NCBI RefSeq assembly: GCF_014207505.1
Contig: NZ_JACHGL010000001.1
Location: 248,001 to 312,000, forward strand
DNA length: 64,000 nt
Origin: Leuconostoc carnosum
GTDB lineage: Bacteria > Bacillota > Bacilli > Lactobacillales > Lactobacillaceae
Direction of reading: 5' to 3'
The translations under genes and the position numbers were made by a program. Under the pieces are notes generated by a model that ran no database searches, was not told the origin of the DNA, and worked only from the letters and a program-made list of their open reading frames with translations. Shown piece after piece: positions 26,158 through 35,659 of this stretch. Positions within the stretch are counted from its first letter, which is position 1; each line of letters opens with the position of its first letter.

Positions 26158-27570
26158 TTACAAAGTAACGGTTGGCGCAGCAGTAGATGCAAACTTACGA
26201 TGTGATAAGAAACCGAATATAAGTGTAAATACAATAGCACCAATAGCTGGCATTCGCGAGTCAGATTCGAAGAACAAACTAATATAAATACCGGCAAAGA
26301 AGATAAGCGTTAGTGGGCTAGTCCAATTATAACCAGGCATGACGAAGCCATTAGGCATAAAATCAGTAGATTCTCGGAACTTACGATGCGCATACATCGT
26401 CATACCATAAACAATAATATACATATTTGAAGAAATTGCTGTGATGAAACCAAAAGCACTTGTTATTTGAGGAATTGAATTAATAATAGGTGATAAGAGT
26501 ACTAAAATAGCAGTCAATATAATGGCTTTGGCAGGTACACCATGAGTCGAAATTTCTTGGAATTGCTTCATAAAATGTGAGTCAGACTCTTCAGCCAGTT
26601 GATAAAAATGGCGACCGGCTGAGTATATAGCTGAGTTTAAGGCAGAAGCTGCTGAAGTTAAGACAACGAAATTAATGACAACGGCTGCAGCTTTGAAACC
26701 AGCCAACTGAAAGACCATGACAAAGGGACTTTGATTAGGTGTTTTAGCAATAACGTGCCAATTGATAATAGACATAATAATTACCATGGCACCAAGATAA
26801 AAAATAAGAATTCTTAGAATAATCGTATTAATTGCTTTTGGTAGTACTTCTCTTGGATTTTGTGTTTCCGCAGTTGTAATGCCAACGAATTCCATGCCTT
26901 GAAACGCGAAGAAAACCATAGGGAAAGCAGCAAAGAACATGCTAGCGCCATTAGGGAATAGTGAAAAATTAGAGAAGACATTACCAAACGATGCTACCGT
27001 ATGACCACCACTGGCGGGTGACTTGAAGCCTGTGAAAATTAGGAAAAGTCCAGTAATTATCATGGCTACAATAGCAATAATTTTAATCATGGCAAACCAA
27101 TATTCTGTTTCACCAAATAATCTAACGGCAACTAAGTTTATCATAGTCAGAATAGCCAAAAAGACAATTTGGATTAACCAAGTTTGTAAGTTAGGAAACC
27201 AGAATTTAACATATGTGGATACTGCCGTTAATTCAGCCATAGCCACGAATAGTAGTCCAATCCAATAAGACCACCCGGCAAAGTAACCGGACCCAGCGCC
27301 AACATATTTACTAATGAAAGAAACAAATGTATGTTGGGAAGGGTCTGCATAAAGCATTTCACCAATACCACGCATCATGAGAAAGAAAAAGAAACCTAAT
27401 GCTGCATAAACAATTAAAATTGAAGGACCAGTTTTGGCAATTGAATTACCAGCGCCTAAAAATAGTCCTGTACCGATTGTGCCACCAATGGCAATCATTT
27501 GAACATGTTTCTTTTTCAAGCCTCGAATTGTACCGTCGTGATTTATAGTTGTATCTGTATATTTCATCAT
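26158..27570 (-). CDS. Amino acid permease (APC superfamily)
   Basis: 470 residues with about twelve transmembrane helices. The APC signature is in helix 1, IAIGGTIGTGLFLGAG, and FAFQGMEFVGITTAE near residue 235-250 is typical of the amino acid transporter (AAT) family that carries amino acids with protons. Substrate cannot be deduced. Start: GGGAGG on the minus strand is only two bases from the ATG at 27579 but about 11 from the ATG at 27570, which is therefore preferred. It lies downstream of a PucR-type regulator in the same direction and ends in the terminator shared with yitT. Confidence 0.87.
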   Translation of the reverse strand: MMKYTDTTINHDGTIRGLKKKHVQMIAIGGTIGTGLFLGAGNSIAKTGPSILIVYAALGFFFFLMMRGIGEMLYADPSQHTFVSFISKYVGAGSGYFAGWSYWIGLLFVAMAELTAVSTYVKFWFPNLQTWLIQIVFLAILTMINLVAVRLFGETEYWFAMIKIIAIVAMIITGLFLIFTGFKSPASGGHTVASFGNVFSNFSLFPNGASMFFAAFPMVFFAFQGMEFVGITTAETQNPREVLPKAINTIILRILIFYLGAMVIIMSIINWHVIAKTPNQSPFVMVFQLAGFKAAAVVINFVVLTSAASALNSAIYSAGRHFYQLAEESDSHFMKQFQEISTHGVPAKAIILTAILVLLSPIINSIPQITSAFGFITAISSNMYIIVYGMTMYAHRKFRESTDFMPNGFVMPGYNWTSPLTLIFFAGIYISLFFESDSRMPAIGAIVFTLIFGFLSHRKFASTAAPTVTL

Positions 27571-27638
27571 AGTAAACATTGCCTCCCTTGATTGAGGACA
27601 AGTTTATCATAATTATCATTAAATCTTCATTTTTTGTT

Positions 27639-27667
27639 GCACAACAATAAAATAAAAAATTGTGCAA
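27639..27667. promoter_or_regulatory. TGCACAA/TTGTGCA inverted repeat upstream of the permease
   Basis: TGCACAA (27639-27645) and TTGTGCA (27661-27667) are exact inverted repeats 15 bases apart, directly between the PucR-type gene and the permease. The same heptamer occurs upstream of the regulator itself. Confidence 0.45.
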
Positions 27668-27672
27668 AGTGA

Positions 27673-29220
27673 CTAATTAAGTAATAATATGGCGAGCTGA
27701 ATATCAACTAAAACATCTGGCATATCTAAATTGACATCAAGTAATTCAGAAATGTGTTTTAGACGATAATTAATTGTATTACGGTGGACAAACATTGCAC
27801 TAGCAACAGCAGTCACATTTTGATGCAAAAACATGTAAGTTTCTAAAGTTTGCAAAAGTTCTGGATTGTCTAAAATGGGGCCAAGATTTTTTTCGACAAA
27901 AGCGCGACTTTCTTGTTGAGGCAATAAATTCAGTAACTCATGCGCACTTTTTGGGCGAAAACGCATGATTGGGTGAGATTTAGATGTCAGTTTCAAAGCA
28001 TTATTAGCCTGTTCATATAAATCATTTAACTTATGAATCGTTTCGGTTATACGTGAAAATCCAATAGTGAAACGGTGCTCTAATTTAGATTGCTTTCTTA
28101 AAAAATTATACAAATTCTGTAAAAAAATACGCGGATTAATGACATCAGCAATTAGTAAAACTAATTGTTGCTTATATGAAAAAATTAAAACAGGCCAATC
28201 AGATTCATTAATAAACCATCGTGTGAGTGTCTGTAAAATTTCAAATTGTCGTATTTCAATAATTGATTTACTAGTTGTAAAATCTAATACAGCTATCGCA
28301 TACTGTGTTTGTACATCAATGTTAATGTTGCGTAAATAATGGTTAATTGCTTCAGTACCTAAATCGCCTTGCATAATATTTAAAAAGAAACCGGAAAGAT
28401 TTCTGAATTCTGTTTCGTTAATGAGGTCTGTGCGTGAATTAGCTAATCCAACTGCGTTGATGACCTGGGTACGTTTAAGTAATTGAAAATCGGATAAAGG
28501 TTGAGAAGGTGCCTGAATTGCTACGAATGCTTTATTTTCATTAAGTGCAGAGAATATAGGTAGAATGTCAAACTGTTTACCATTAAATGTTACAATCACC
28601 TTTTCTTGCAAATTAAGATAGTCAATATTCGACTGTGTGCGTAAAAATGAAGTGAAAAATTCACGTTCCTTCAACAAAGCATTACTAGCATATAAAGCTG
28701 AAAAATGGGAATCAAGTAACATTAATGGGGCATCGAGAATTTGAGCACTCAAATCAAGAAGATGTTGATAAGTATTGTGGTGGTTAATAAAAGATAGTTG
28801 TTGATTAATGGTAACAATTTCATGTAACTCGTTATTATGTGTTGCGTTGATGATTTGATTTATTTTGGTAAATGTTGTAGACATCGGTTCATCATCTAGT
28901 AACCAAATCATTAATATATGATGTTGATTGGCCAGTTCTTGAATATCATGATCAATTGTATTCATGTGACGATTAGCTTTAATACCAATGCCAGAGCTAT
29001 GGTGTTTATCTAATGAGATAATTAGCTGTCGCAAGCGATCGTTATGATTTTGAAATAAATAGCCAGTCGTCACTATAAATTGATCAGGAACAAGATATTC
29101 TTCGAAATTAGGTGTATCTACGATGCCCACATGATTTATTTCACGATTAAGGCCATTTTGACCAGCAATTAGCTCAAAACTAGGCGCTAAAGGATCTTTT
29201 AAAAAACTATTCAATTGCAT
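27673..29220 (-). CDS. PucR-family transcriptional regulator
   Basis: 515 residues. N-terminal PucR ligand-binding domain (about 1-120, with HVGIVDTPNFEEYLVPDQFIVTTGY), a middle GGDEF-like/CdaR region (about 270-400), and the C-terminal PucR helix-turn-helix (about 450-510, LHQNVTAVASAMFVHRNTINYRLKHI). Members regulate purine catabolism, amino acid or polyamine genes in response to small molecules. The start at 29220 is preceded by TTGGAGG; a longer frame to 29298 overlaps the divergent promoter. It lies between an APC permease (same strand) and a divergent MHS-family transporter, both likely targets. Confidence 0.87.
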   Translation of the reverse strand: MQLNSFLKDPLAPSFELIAGQNGLNREINHVGIVDTPNFEEYLVPDQFIVTTGYLFQNHNDRLRQLIISLDKHHSSGIGIKANRHMNTIDHDIQELANQHHILMIWLLDDEPMSTTFTKINQIINATHNNELHEIVTINQQLSFINHHNTYQHLLDLSAQILDAPLMLLDSHFSALYASNALLKEREFFTSFLRTQSNIDYLNLQEKVIVTFNGKQFDILPIFSALNENKAFVAIQAPSQPLSDFQLLKRTQVINAVGLANSRTDLINETEFRNLSGFFLNIMQGDLGTEAINHYLRNINIDVQTQYAIAVLDFTTSKSIIEIRQFEILQTLTRWFINESDWPVLIFSYKQQLVLLIADVINPRIFLQNLYNFLRKQSKLEHRFTIGFSRITETIHKLNDLYEQANNALKLTSKSHPIMRFRPKSAHELLNLLPQQESRAFVEKNLGPILDNPELLQTLETYMFLHQNVTAVASAMFVHRNTINYRLKHISELLDVNLDMPDVLVDIQLAILLLN

Positions 29221-29256
29221 AGCAACCTCCAATGTATGGTTATTATTATGGCATAC

Positions 29257-29317
29257 TGCACAACTATCCACAAATATTATGTCACTTTTGCTATACATGA
29301 ATTGTGGAAATTGTAGC
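29257..29317. promoter_or_regulatory. Cluster of TTGTGCA/TTGTGGA-like sites in the divergent region
   Basis: TGCACAA (29257-29263) and TCCACAA (29267-29273) face TTGTGGA (29302-29308) and TTGTAGC (29311-29317), giving a two-half-site inverted arrangement spanning the divergent promoters of the PucR-type gene and the transporter. Confidence 0.4.
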
Positions 29318-29363
29318 TGATTGTGTTAGAGTAAGAAAAAAAGGATAGATAAGGAGCTGTATT

Positions 29364-30641
29364 ATGCAAACACAAATGCGATCGGAAAGAAAAATCATTA
29401 GTAATATTCTCAAAGGTTCGTTGGGAAATCTAATTGAGTGGTTTGATTGGTATGTCTATGCTTCTTTTGCAATCTATTTTGCGCCGTCATTTTTCCCTAG
29501 CCATGATAAAACAGCTGAATTATTAAGTACAGCAGGTGTCTTTGCGATTGGCTTTTTAATGCGACCATTAGGTAGTTTAGTGTTGGGAAAGTATGCCGAC
29601 CAACATGGTCGTCGTGCTGCTTTAACGCTATCAGTATTAATTATGGCTGCTGGGTCATTTGTTATTGCGATCATTCCTAGTTACGCGACAATTGGTATTT
29701 TTGCACCAATTGTTTTGGTGTTAGCACGCCTGTTTCAAGGTTTATCATTGGGGGGTGAGTATGGCACTTCTGCCACATATTTATCTGAAATGGCTAGTCG
29801 TGATCATCGTGGTTTCTATGCATCGTTTCAATATGTGACTTTGATTAGTGGACAATTAATTGCTTTAGGTGTTCAAATTATCCTACAATTAACGCTATCT
29901 GAAGCGCAATTAATGCAGTGGGGATGGCGTATACCATTTTTTATTGGTGCATTAGGTGCAATAGCTGTCTTATTTTTGCGATTAGGTATGGAAGAATCAG
30001 ATCAATTTAAAGCGCAAACAGGCAAACCAAAAGGTCATTTACGAGAACTGATGCGTTATCCAAAAGCTGTTTTGACAGTTGTTGGCTTAACACTCGGTGG
30101 TACAATTGCTTTTTATACTTATACGACCTATCTACAAAAGTTTATGATTAACACAGCTGGTTTACCAACTCAAGAAGTGACCACCATTAACTTTTTAGCA
30201 TTATTAATTTTTATGATTTTGCAACCCATCGCTGGTGCAATTTCTGACAAAATTGGCCGTCGACCTTTATTGTTTTGGTTTGGTGGTTTAGGAACAATTT
30301 TTACTATTCCTATTTTTGTGACATTGTCACATGTTAAGACAAGTTGGGAAGCGTTTTTACTGATGTTAGCTGGACTAGTCATTGTTACCGGTTATACGTC
30401 AATTAATGCCATTGTAAAAGCCGAAATGTTTCCCACAGAAATCAGAGCGTTGGGTGTTGGCTTACCTTATGGTTTAACGGTTGCAATTTTTGGTGGTACT
30501 GTTGAATATCTTGCATTATATTTAAGAAAAATCCATCATGAAAGCCTATTCTTTGTCTATGTAACGGTCGTTATTTTTATTAGTTTATTAGTTTATTGGC
30601 GGATGAGTGATACTAAGAAAACTTCTAAATTAGATGAATAA
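29364..30641 (+). CDS. MFS transporter, metabolite:H+ symporter (MHS) family
   Basis: 425 residues, about twelve transmembrane helices. Begins with the MHS-type signature LKGSLGNLIEWFDWYVYASFAIYF and has the MFS motif A GKYADQHGRRAAL between helices 2 and 3 and RLFQGLSLGGEYGTSATYL in helix 4, like the proline/betaine, alpha-ketoglutarate and shikimate carriers of this family. Substrate not determinable by motif. AAGGAG lies upstream of the ATG. It is divergent from the PucR-type regulator with shared candidate operators. Confidence 0.88.
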   Translation: MQTQMRSERKIISNILKGSLGNLIEWFDWYVYASFAIYFAPSFFPSHDKTAELLSTAGVFAIGFLMRPLGSLVLGKYADQHGRRAALTLSVLIMAAGSFVIAIIPSYATIGIFAPIVLVLARLFQGLSLGGEYGTSATYLSEMASRDHRGFYASFQYVTLISGQLIALGVQIILQLTLSEAQLMQWGWRIPFFIGALGAIAVLFLRLGMEESDQFKAQTGKPKGHLRELMRYPKAVLTVVGLTLGGTIAFYTYTTYLQKFMINTAGLPTQEVTTINFLALLIFMILQPIAGAISDKIGRRPLLFWFGGLGTIFTIPIFVTLSHVKTSWEAFLLMLAGLVIVTGYTSINAIVKAEMFPTEIRALGVGLPYGLTVAIFGGTVEYLALYLRKIHHESLFFVYVTVVIFISLLVYWRMSDTKKTSKLDE

Positions 30642-30685
30642 GTGATAAGATTTTATATAATTTAGTTTAAAAACGAGGTTGGAAT

Positions 30686-32182
30686 ATGACAACGCAACAA
30701 GATTTACTTGATTCGGTTAAAGAACAGACAATGTTATCTGAACTATCAGCACTATCAGGGTGGGATGCCTTAACAGGTATGCCAAAAGATGCAGGCCATT
30801 TTCGGGCAGAGGTAGATGCCTATCTAGCTGAAAAGACCTTTCAGCTATCTACAGGTGCTGGAAGGGAAAAGTTATTAACGAACTTAGAAGCAGACGGATC
30901 ATCGCTTGATGCCTTAGGTCAGCTTGTCCTTGAAAAAGCACGCAAAGATTTTGATTTAACAGGTAAAATTCCAGAAGAGGATTTTATTGCTTTTCAAAAA
31001 ATATTATCACAAGCACAGGATTTTTGGGCACAAGCACGTGAAGCCAATGACTATAACATATTCAAACCGTATGTGGAAAAAATTATTGGATATTTAAAAC
31101 AGTTTATCCCACTTTGGCAAACAAATGAGAAAACACCCTACGATGTGTTATTGAATCAATATGAACCTGGGTTGACAGTAGCTAAGTTGGATCAAGTTTT
31201 CGAACAAGTTAAAAAAGGTGTGACTATTCTACGCGAACGATTGGCAGAATCTGGTAGCTTACCAGATGACACTTTTTTGCATCGTCGTGTAACGAAGCAA
31301 CAGCAGCGTGATTTTTCGATAGCAGCAGCTCAACGTCTAGGTTACAGTTTGGATAAAGGGCGACTAGATGACACAATTCATCCTTTTATGGAAGCGCTAA
31401 ATCGAGATGATGCACGGATTACTACTCGCTGGGATGAAAATAATTTTCAAATGGCGGTGCTTGGTATTTTACATGAAGCAGGTCACGGATTATTCGAACA
31501 AAATGTTGATAGCAAGTATGATGATGCGCGTGCTGTGTTACCGATTAGCATGAGTATTCATGAGTCACAGTCATTATTCAATGAGGTCATGATAGGTCGT
31601 TCAAAAGAATTCTGGATAGCTGAGTATCCTAAGTTACAGGCAGAAGTTTCACCAGTCTTAGATGATATTGCTTTTGATACTTTTTATAGCGGTTGGTTAA
31701 AAACTGAACCCACATTAATTCGTACTGAAGCTGATCCTTTGACATATCCATTGCATATTATTATTCGTTATGAAATTGAAAAAGCAATTTTCAATGATCA
31801 TATTGACTTGGCTGAACTACCAGCACTTTGGCAATCTAAATACAAAGAATATCTCGGGTTGGACGTCCCTGACGATTTAACAGGTATCTTGCAAGATATT
31901 CATTGGGCTGGTGGGTCATTTGGGTATTTCCCAAGCTATGCGCTAGGTCATCTATATGCGGCTCAATTTAGAGCAACTATGATTAAAACTTTAGATTTCA
32001 AAGCAATCTTTGGGTCAGGTGACTATTCGCCAATCTTTAATTGGCGTAAAGAAAATATTTGGCGGCATGGTGGGGCAGTTGATCCCAATAAGATTTTAGA
32101 AGAAGTGACAGGTGAGATACTTAATCCACAATATTGGTTAGACTTCATGACTGACTTGTATACCGATGCTTATCAATTATAA
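30686..32182 (+). CDS. M32-family metallocarboxypeptidase (carboxypeptidase Taq type)
   Basis: 498 residues, the usual length. The zinc site HEAGHG (HExxH, about residue 264) is flanked by the family signatures DDTIHPF, HESQSLFNE and the third zinc ligand in SIHESQSLFNEVMIG; IRYEIEKAIFN and DIHWAGGSFGYFPSYALG follow. It removes C-terminal residues from peptides in the cytoplasm. AACGAGGTTGG precedes the ATG. The SAP-domain gene follows after 21 bases and is probably in the same transcript. Confidence 0.92.
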   Translation: MTTQQDLLDSVKEQTMLSELSALSGWDALTGMPKDAGHFRAEVDAYLAEKTFQLSTGAGREKLLTNLEADGSSLDALGQLVLEKARKDFDLTGKIPEEDFIAFQKILSQAQDFWAQAREANDYNIFKPYVEKIIGYLKQFIPLWQTNEKTPYDVLLNQYEPGLTVAKLDQVFEQVKKGVTILRERLAESGSLPDDTFLHRRVTKQQQRDFSIAAAQRLGYSLDKGRLDDTIHPFMEALNRDDARITTRWDENNFQMAVLGILHEAGHGLFEQNVDSKYDDARAVLPISMSIHESQSLFNEVMIGRSKEFWIAEYPKLQAEVSPVLDDIAFDTFYSGWLKTEPTLIRTEADPLTYPLHIIIRYEIEKAIFNDHIDLAELPALWQSKYKEYLGLDVPDDLTGILQDIHWAGGSFGYFPSYALGHLYAAQFRATMIKTLDFKAIFGSGDYSPIFNWRKENIWRHGGAVDPNKILEEVTGEILNPQYWLDFMTDLYTDAYQL

Positions 32183-32203
32183 AAAATTGAGGTGTATTGT
32201 GTA

Positions 32204-32836
32204 ATGCAACCATTAACTTTAAAACAATTCAATGAAACTTACTTTTACAAAACTGAACTTGTACAATTATGTCAACGATATAGATTGCCTACGTACGGAA
32301 CAAAGGCCGAACTGAATAATTATATTCGGTTATATTTAAGAGGGCAACCAGTTAATACAATTCATCCAGTCAGGGTAGCCCAGTCAAAAAGTCAATTGAA
32401 GTTAGAAGAGATAACATTAAATACAAAACTGGTTGGTTCTGGTTTTTCATTCAATGATGAAGCAAGACAATTTTTTGCTCATTATTTTGATGTTGCTCAA
32501 TTTTCTTTTACAAAAGAAATGGCAGCACTTAAGCGCCAAGCAGAAGCAACACAAGATACTAATATGTCCGTAGGCGACCTGATATCAGAATGTCAGAAGC
32601 TAGCTCAGTTAAAACAGTATAATCAAATCATACAGAGGACACCTGAAGAACAGACTTATCAATGGAATAATTTTGTGAAGGCATTTTGTCAAAGCCCAGA
32701 AAGTCAACAGTTTAGTCAGAAATTAAAAGTTGCTTCAATTTTGTGGCATCATGTTAAGCAATCAAAACGCGCTAAAAAATATACACCTGATTTGATTAAT
32801 GTGTATGTTTCAGATATCAGACAATTTCATAATTAA
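32204..32836 (+). CDS. SAP-domain protein, function unknown
   Basis: 210 residues. Residues about 5-43 (LKQFNETYFYKTELVQLCQR, then LPTYGTKAELNNYIRLYL) form a SAP-type helix-extension-helix, a motif that often binds DNA. The rest is a helical domain of the kind found in SAP/DUF6434-like bacterial proteins (FNDEARQFFAHYFDVAQFSFTKEM; later WNNFVKAFCQSP). TTGAGG about 11 bases upstream supports the ATG at 32204; the frame could open at GTG 32192. No nearby partner gene explains its role. Confidence 0.72.
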   Translation: MQPLTLKQFNETYFYKTELVQLCQRYRLPTYGTKAELNNYIRLYLRGQPVNTIHPVRVAQSKSQLKLEEITLNTKLVGSGFSFNDEARQFFAHYFDVAQFSFTKEMAALKRQAEATQDTNMSVGDLISECQKLAQLKQYNQIIQRTPEEQTYQWNNFVKAFCQSPESQQFSQKLKVASILWHHVKQSKRAKKYTPDLINVYVSDIRQFHN

Positions 32837-32931
32837 AATGTCATTGGATTTGTTCTCAAACATGTTTTTTAATAACCTAAACACTAACTGATATGACTCA
32901 ATTAAAAGTCGACTTATTGTAAAGACGGCAA

Positions 32932-32960
32932 TTGACATCAATGCTTATTTTTGGTAAAAT
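32932..32960 (+). promoter_or_regulatory. rpsU promoter
   Basis: TTGACA (32932-32937), 17-base spacer, TAAAAT (32955-32960) with an upstream TGG extension. It is among the best promoters in the window. Confidence 0.8.
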
Positions 32961-33021
32961 TAATAAGTATTTACAGCATGTCGTTAAAACGAAATAAAAT
33001 GCGAGAAAGGAGGGTTATCAC

Positions 33022-33207
33022 ATGGCAAAGGTCATCGTACGTAAGAACGAATCTTTGGATGATGCATTGCGTCGCTTTAAGCGCGGTGTTTCAAAGGACG
33101 GTACTCTCCAAGAATACCGTAAGCGCGAATTCTATGTTAAGCCTTCAGTTGCTCGTAAATTGAAGTCTGAAGCAGCACAAAAGCGTAACAAGAAGAAGGG
33201 CCGTTAA
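33022..33207 (+). CDS. rpsU: 30S ribosomal protein S21
   Basis: 61 residues, standard length and sequence for S21 ([20 protein letters not shown]; basic tail [12 protein letters not shown]). It acts near the anti-Shine-Dalgarno region of the 30S subunit. AAAGGAGGG is ideally spaced. Codon use is of the highly expressed type (many GTT, GGT, CGT, AAG). Followed by its own terminator and then yqeY, the common Firmicute order. Confidence 0.97.
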
Positions 33208-33215
33208 TTGGTTCT

Positions 33216-33240
33216 AAACGTCACTTCGGTGACGTTTTTC
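33216..33240 (+). terminator. Terminator after rpsU
   Basis: AACGTCAC-TTCG-GTGACGTT with a stable UUCG tetraloop and T5. Confidence 0.9.
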
Positions 33241-33293
33241 TTTTGCATTTTATGTTAAAATAAAAATATACAAAACTAGAAAGAAGAATGACA

Positions 33294-33737
33294 ATGAGCC
33301 TTTTAGAAACACTCAACGCAGATATCAAGCAAGCTATGAAGGACAGAGATAAGGGAACATTGTCTGTTATTCGCATGGTTAAGTCAACTGTCATGAATGA
33401 ACAAATTAGTTTGGGACATGATTTGACTCAGGAAGAAGAACTGACAGTGCTATCTCGCGAAGTGAAGCAACGTCACGATTCTTTGTCAGAATTTGAAAAA
33501 GGTGGTCGTGAAGACCTAGCTGCAGGCATTCGGTCAGAACTTGAAATTTTGTCAAAGTATCTTCCTAAGCAACTTTCAGAAGCTGAAGTTCAAGCAATTG
33601 TGGACGCAGCTATTGCAAAAACTAACGCTTCGACACCTAAAGATATGGGTAAAGTGATGGGAATTGTGACACCGCAAGTCAAAGGAAAAGCTGACGGTAA
33701 GTTAGTAGCAACTCTTGTCAAATCAGCATTAGCTTAA
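33294..33737 (+). CDS. yqeY: YqeY/GatB-like domain protein
   Basis: 147 residues. The YqeY family (tRNA-amidotransferase B-like helical domain) is clear from SLLETLNADIKQAMKDRDK at the start and EILSKYLPKQLSEAEVQAIV in the middle. Its function is unproven, possibly tRNA-linked. Conserved partner of rpsU. ATG 33294 is chosen over ATG 33288 because AGAAAGAAG is 7 bases upstream of the former and only one base from the latter. Confidence 0.9.
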   Translation: MSLLETLNADIKQAMKDRDKGTLSVIRMVKSTVMNEQISLGHDLTQEEELTVLSREVKQRHDSLSEFEKGGREDLAAGIRSELEILSKYLPKQLSEAEVQAIVDAAIAKTNASTPKDMGKVMGIVTPQVKGKADGKLVATLVKSALA

Positions 33738-33743
33738 TCTCAT

Positions 33744-33762
33744 CGGCTTCGGCCGTTTTTTT
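33744..33762 (+). terminator. Terminator after yqeY
   Basis: Short stem CGGC-TTCG-GCCG followed by T7. Confidence 0.75.
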
Positions 33763-33841
33763 GTGGCTTATGTTAACTTATCCGTGTTAAACTAAAGTAT
33801 TAAAGAAAAACACGTGAAGTTGCGTGTCAGAGGAAAAAATA

Positions 33842-34708
33842 ATGACGAATCCAACAGTTGGTACAGTAATAAAAGCTAACGTTACTGATGAAAATGATAA
33901 GTACTTCTTTGCCCAAGTGGACGGCTTTACTTATGAAATTGATAAAACTGAACTTGAAAAGCCACTTAAATTAGGTGGTTTTGTGACAGGCTTTGCTTAT
34001 GAAAATGAGAATCATCGCTTGCAAATTACTAAGCAGATGCCCACAGTTCAAAAAGATATATATGGTTGGGGAACTGTCGTAGCGAACCGACATGATTTAG
34101 GTGTGTTTGTTTCAATTGGTTTGCCAAACAAAGATCTAGTGGTGTCGATCGATGATTTACCTACAATTCAAGCGCTATGGCCACAAAAAGGTGATAAACT
34201 ACTACTTTCTATTAAAGAAGATAAGAAAGGTCGTCTGTGGGGAGAAATTGCACAACAAAATATCGTTGCTGCTGTTTCACGCCGTGCCACGCCTGAATTG
34301 AAATCTAAAACAGTCAAAGCGACTGTGTATCGTAATAAAATTGCTGGGACACTGGTGATTACTGACGAATATTATTTAGGCTTTATACATCCATCACAAC
34401 GTGATGATGAACCTAGATTGGGGCAAGTTGTTGACGCACGTGTTATTGGCGTACGCGATGATGGGGCACTTAATTTGTCAATTAAGCCATTGGCTTACAA
34501 AACAATGAGTGAAGATGCTCAGTTCTTATTGTTGCAATTACAGCGTCGTGCAGATCACTTTATGCCATTTAATGACAAAAGTAACCCAGAATCGATTAAG
34601 CGTCAATTTGGATTTAGTAAAAGCCAGTTCAAACGTGCATTAGGCCATCTTTATAAAGAACGCTTGATTGAACAAGTTGATGATGGTATCAAGTTAGTTG
34701 AGAAATAA
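33842..34708 (+). CDS. cvfB: CvfB-type S1 RNA-binding protein
   Basis: 288 residues: tandem S1-type OB folds (about 1-60, 65-130, 140-205; e.g. GWGTVVANRHDLGVFVSIGL) and a C-terminal winged helix (about 225-285, FGFSKSQFKRALGHLYKERLI), the CvfB architecture. CvfB binds RNA and affects virulence gene expression in Staphylococcus; its role in lactic bacteria is unknown. AGAGGA precedes ATG 33842; the GTG at 33824 would bury this ribosome binding site. Its stop overlaps the xerD start (TAATG). Confidence 0.87.
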   Translation: MTNPTVGTVIKANVTDENDKYFFAQVDGFTYEIDKTELEKPLKLGGFVTGFAYENENHRLQITKQMPTVQKDIYGWGTVVANRHDLGVFVSIGLPNKDLVVSIDDLPTIQALWPQKGDKLLLSIKEDKKGRLWGEIAQQNIVAAVSRRATPELKSKTVKATVYRNKIAGTLVITDEYYLGFIHPSQRDDEPRLGQVVDARVIGVRDDGALNLSIKPLAYKTMSEDAQFLLLQLQRRADHFMPFNDKSNPESIKRQFGFSKSQFKRALGHLYKERLIEQVDDGIKLVEK

Positions 34709-35604
34709 TGACACAAGAGATGGATAATGCGATTGTCGATTATTTGCACTATATTCGGATTGAACGTGGTTTATCAGAAAATACGATCAAGAGTTATCGG
34801 CAAGATTTACAACAATTTAATGCTTATGCGACACAAAAGAAATGGTCATTAAATGATATTGACCACTTCTTGATTTTGGCGTGGTTAAATCAGTTACAAA
34901 TTCTTGGTAAATCAAATAATTCTGTTATACGTATGGTAACTGCTTTACGAAAGTTTTTCGGCTATTTATCACAAGAGCAACTCATCTTACACAATCCAAT
35001 GATTGACGTCAAACCGCCAAAAAAATCATCTCATCTACCTGCAGTATTAACAGTGGCAGAGATTGATGCGCTATTACAAGTGTCGATTGAGCAAACGGCC
35101 CTAGGTATACGTAATCGTACACTCCTAGAAGTCATGTATGCTACGGGGCTTCGTGTGAGTGAACTTGTCAATTTAAAAATGAGTGACTTACATTTGCAGC
35201 TGGGGTTAATTCAAACCATAGGTAAAGGTGATAAAGAGCGTATTATTCCGATTGGGGATGTGGCTTCAGAGTGGTTAGAAAAGTATTTTTCTGGTAGCCG
35301 TTTGGCTTTGCTAAAAGAGCGTGAGTCGGATTTTGTATTCTTAAATGATCGTGGGAATCAATTAACGCGGCAAGGTGTCTGGAAAATTATTAAAAAATTA
35401 GTTTTGGAAGCCGGTATCACCAAAAATGTTTCACCGCATACCTTGCGACATTCATTTGCTACTCATATATTAGAGAACGGCGCTGATTTACGTATCGTAC
35501 AGGAATTATTAGGACATGCTGATATTTCCACAACACAAATATATACCCATATTTCTAAAAAGCGATTAAGTGAAGTTTATGATAATTCTCATCCAAGAGC
35601 TTAA
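34708..35604 (+). CDS. xerD: Site-specific tyrosine recombinase XerD
   Basis: 298 residues. N-terminal SAM-like core-binding domain (about 1-90) and catalytic domain with the R-H-R-Y set: Arg in ATGLRVSELVNLKMSD, HTLRHSFATHIL (His-x-x-Arg), His in ELLGHADISTTQIYTH with the nucleophilic Tyr. Together with XerC it resolves chromosome dimers at dif. Its position next to ribT-scpA-scpB (chromosome segregation) is the Firmicute order that distinguishes xerD from other integrases. Start overlaps the cvfB stop by one base. Confidence 0.92.
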   Translation: MTQEMDNAIVDYLHYIRIERGLSENTIKSYRQDLQQFNAYATQKKWSLNDIDHFLILAWLNQLQILGKSNNSVIRMVTALRKFFGYLSQEQLILHNPMIDVKPPKKSSHLPAVLTVAEIDALLQVSIEQTALGIRNRTLLEVMYATGLRVSELVNLKMSDLHLQLGLIQTIGKGDKERIIPIGDVASEWLEKYFSGSRLALLKERESDFVFLNDRGNQLTRQGVWKIIKKLVLEAGITKNVSPHTLRHSFATHILENGADLRIVQELLGHADISTTQIYTHISKKRLSEVYDNSHPRA

Positions 35605-35659
35605 TAGGGTAAAAACTTGACAGATGACGTAGTAATGAAACATGAATTGAGGTTTAGAA

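Noticed and set aside
34708-35604. Tyrosine recombinase as sign of an integrated element
   Set aside because: Gene neighbourhood and length identify the housekeeping XerD; no attachment-site repeats nearby.
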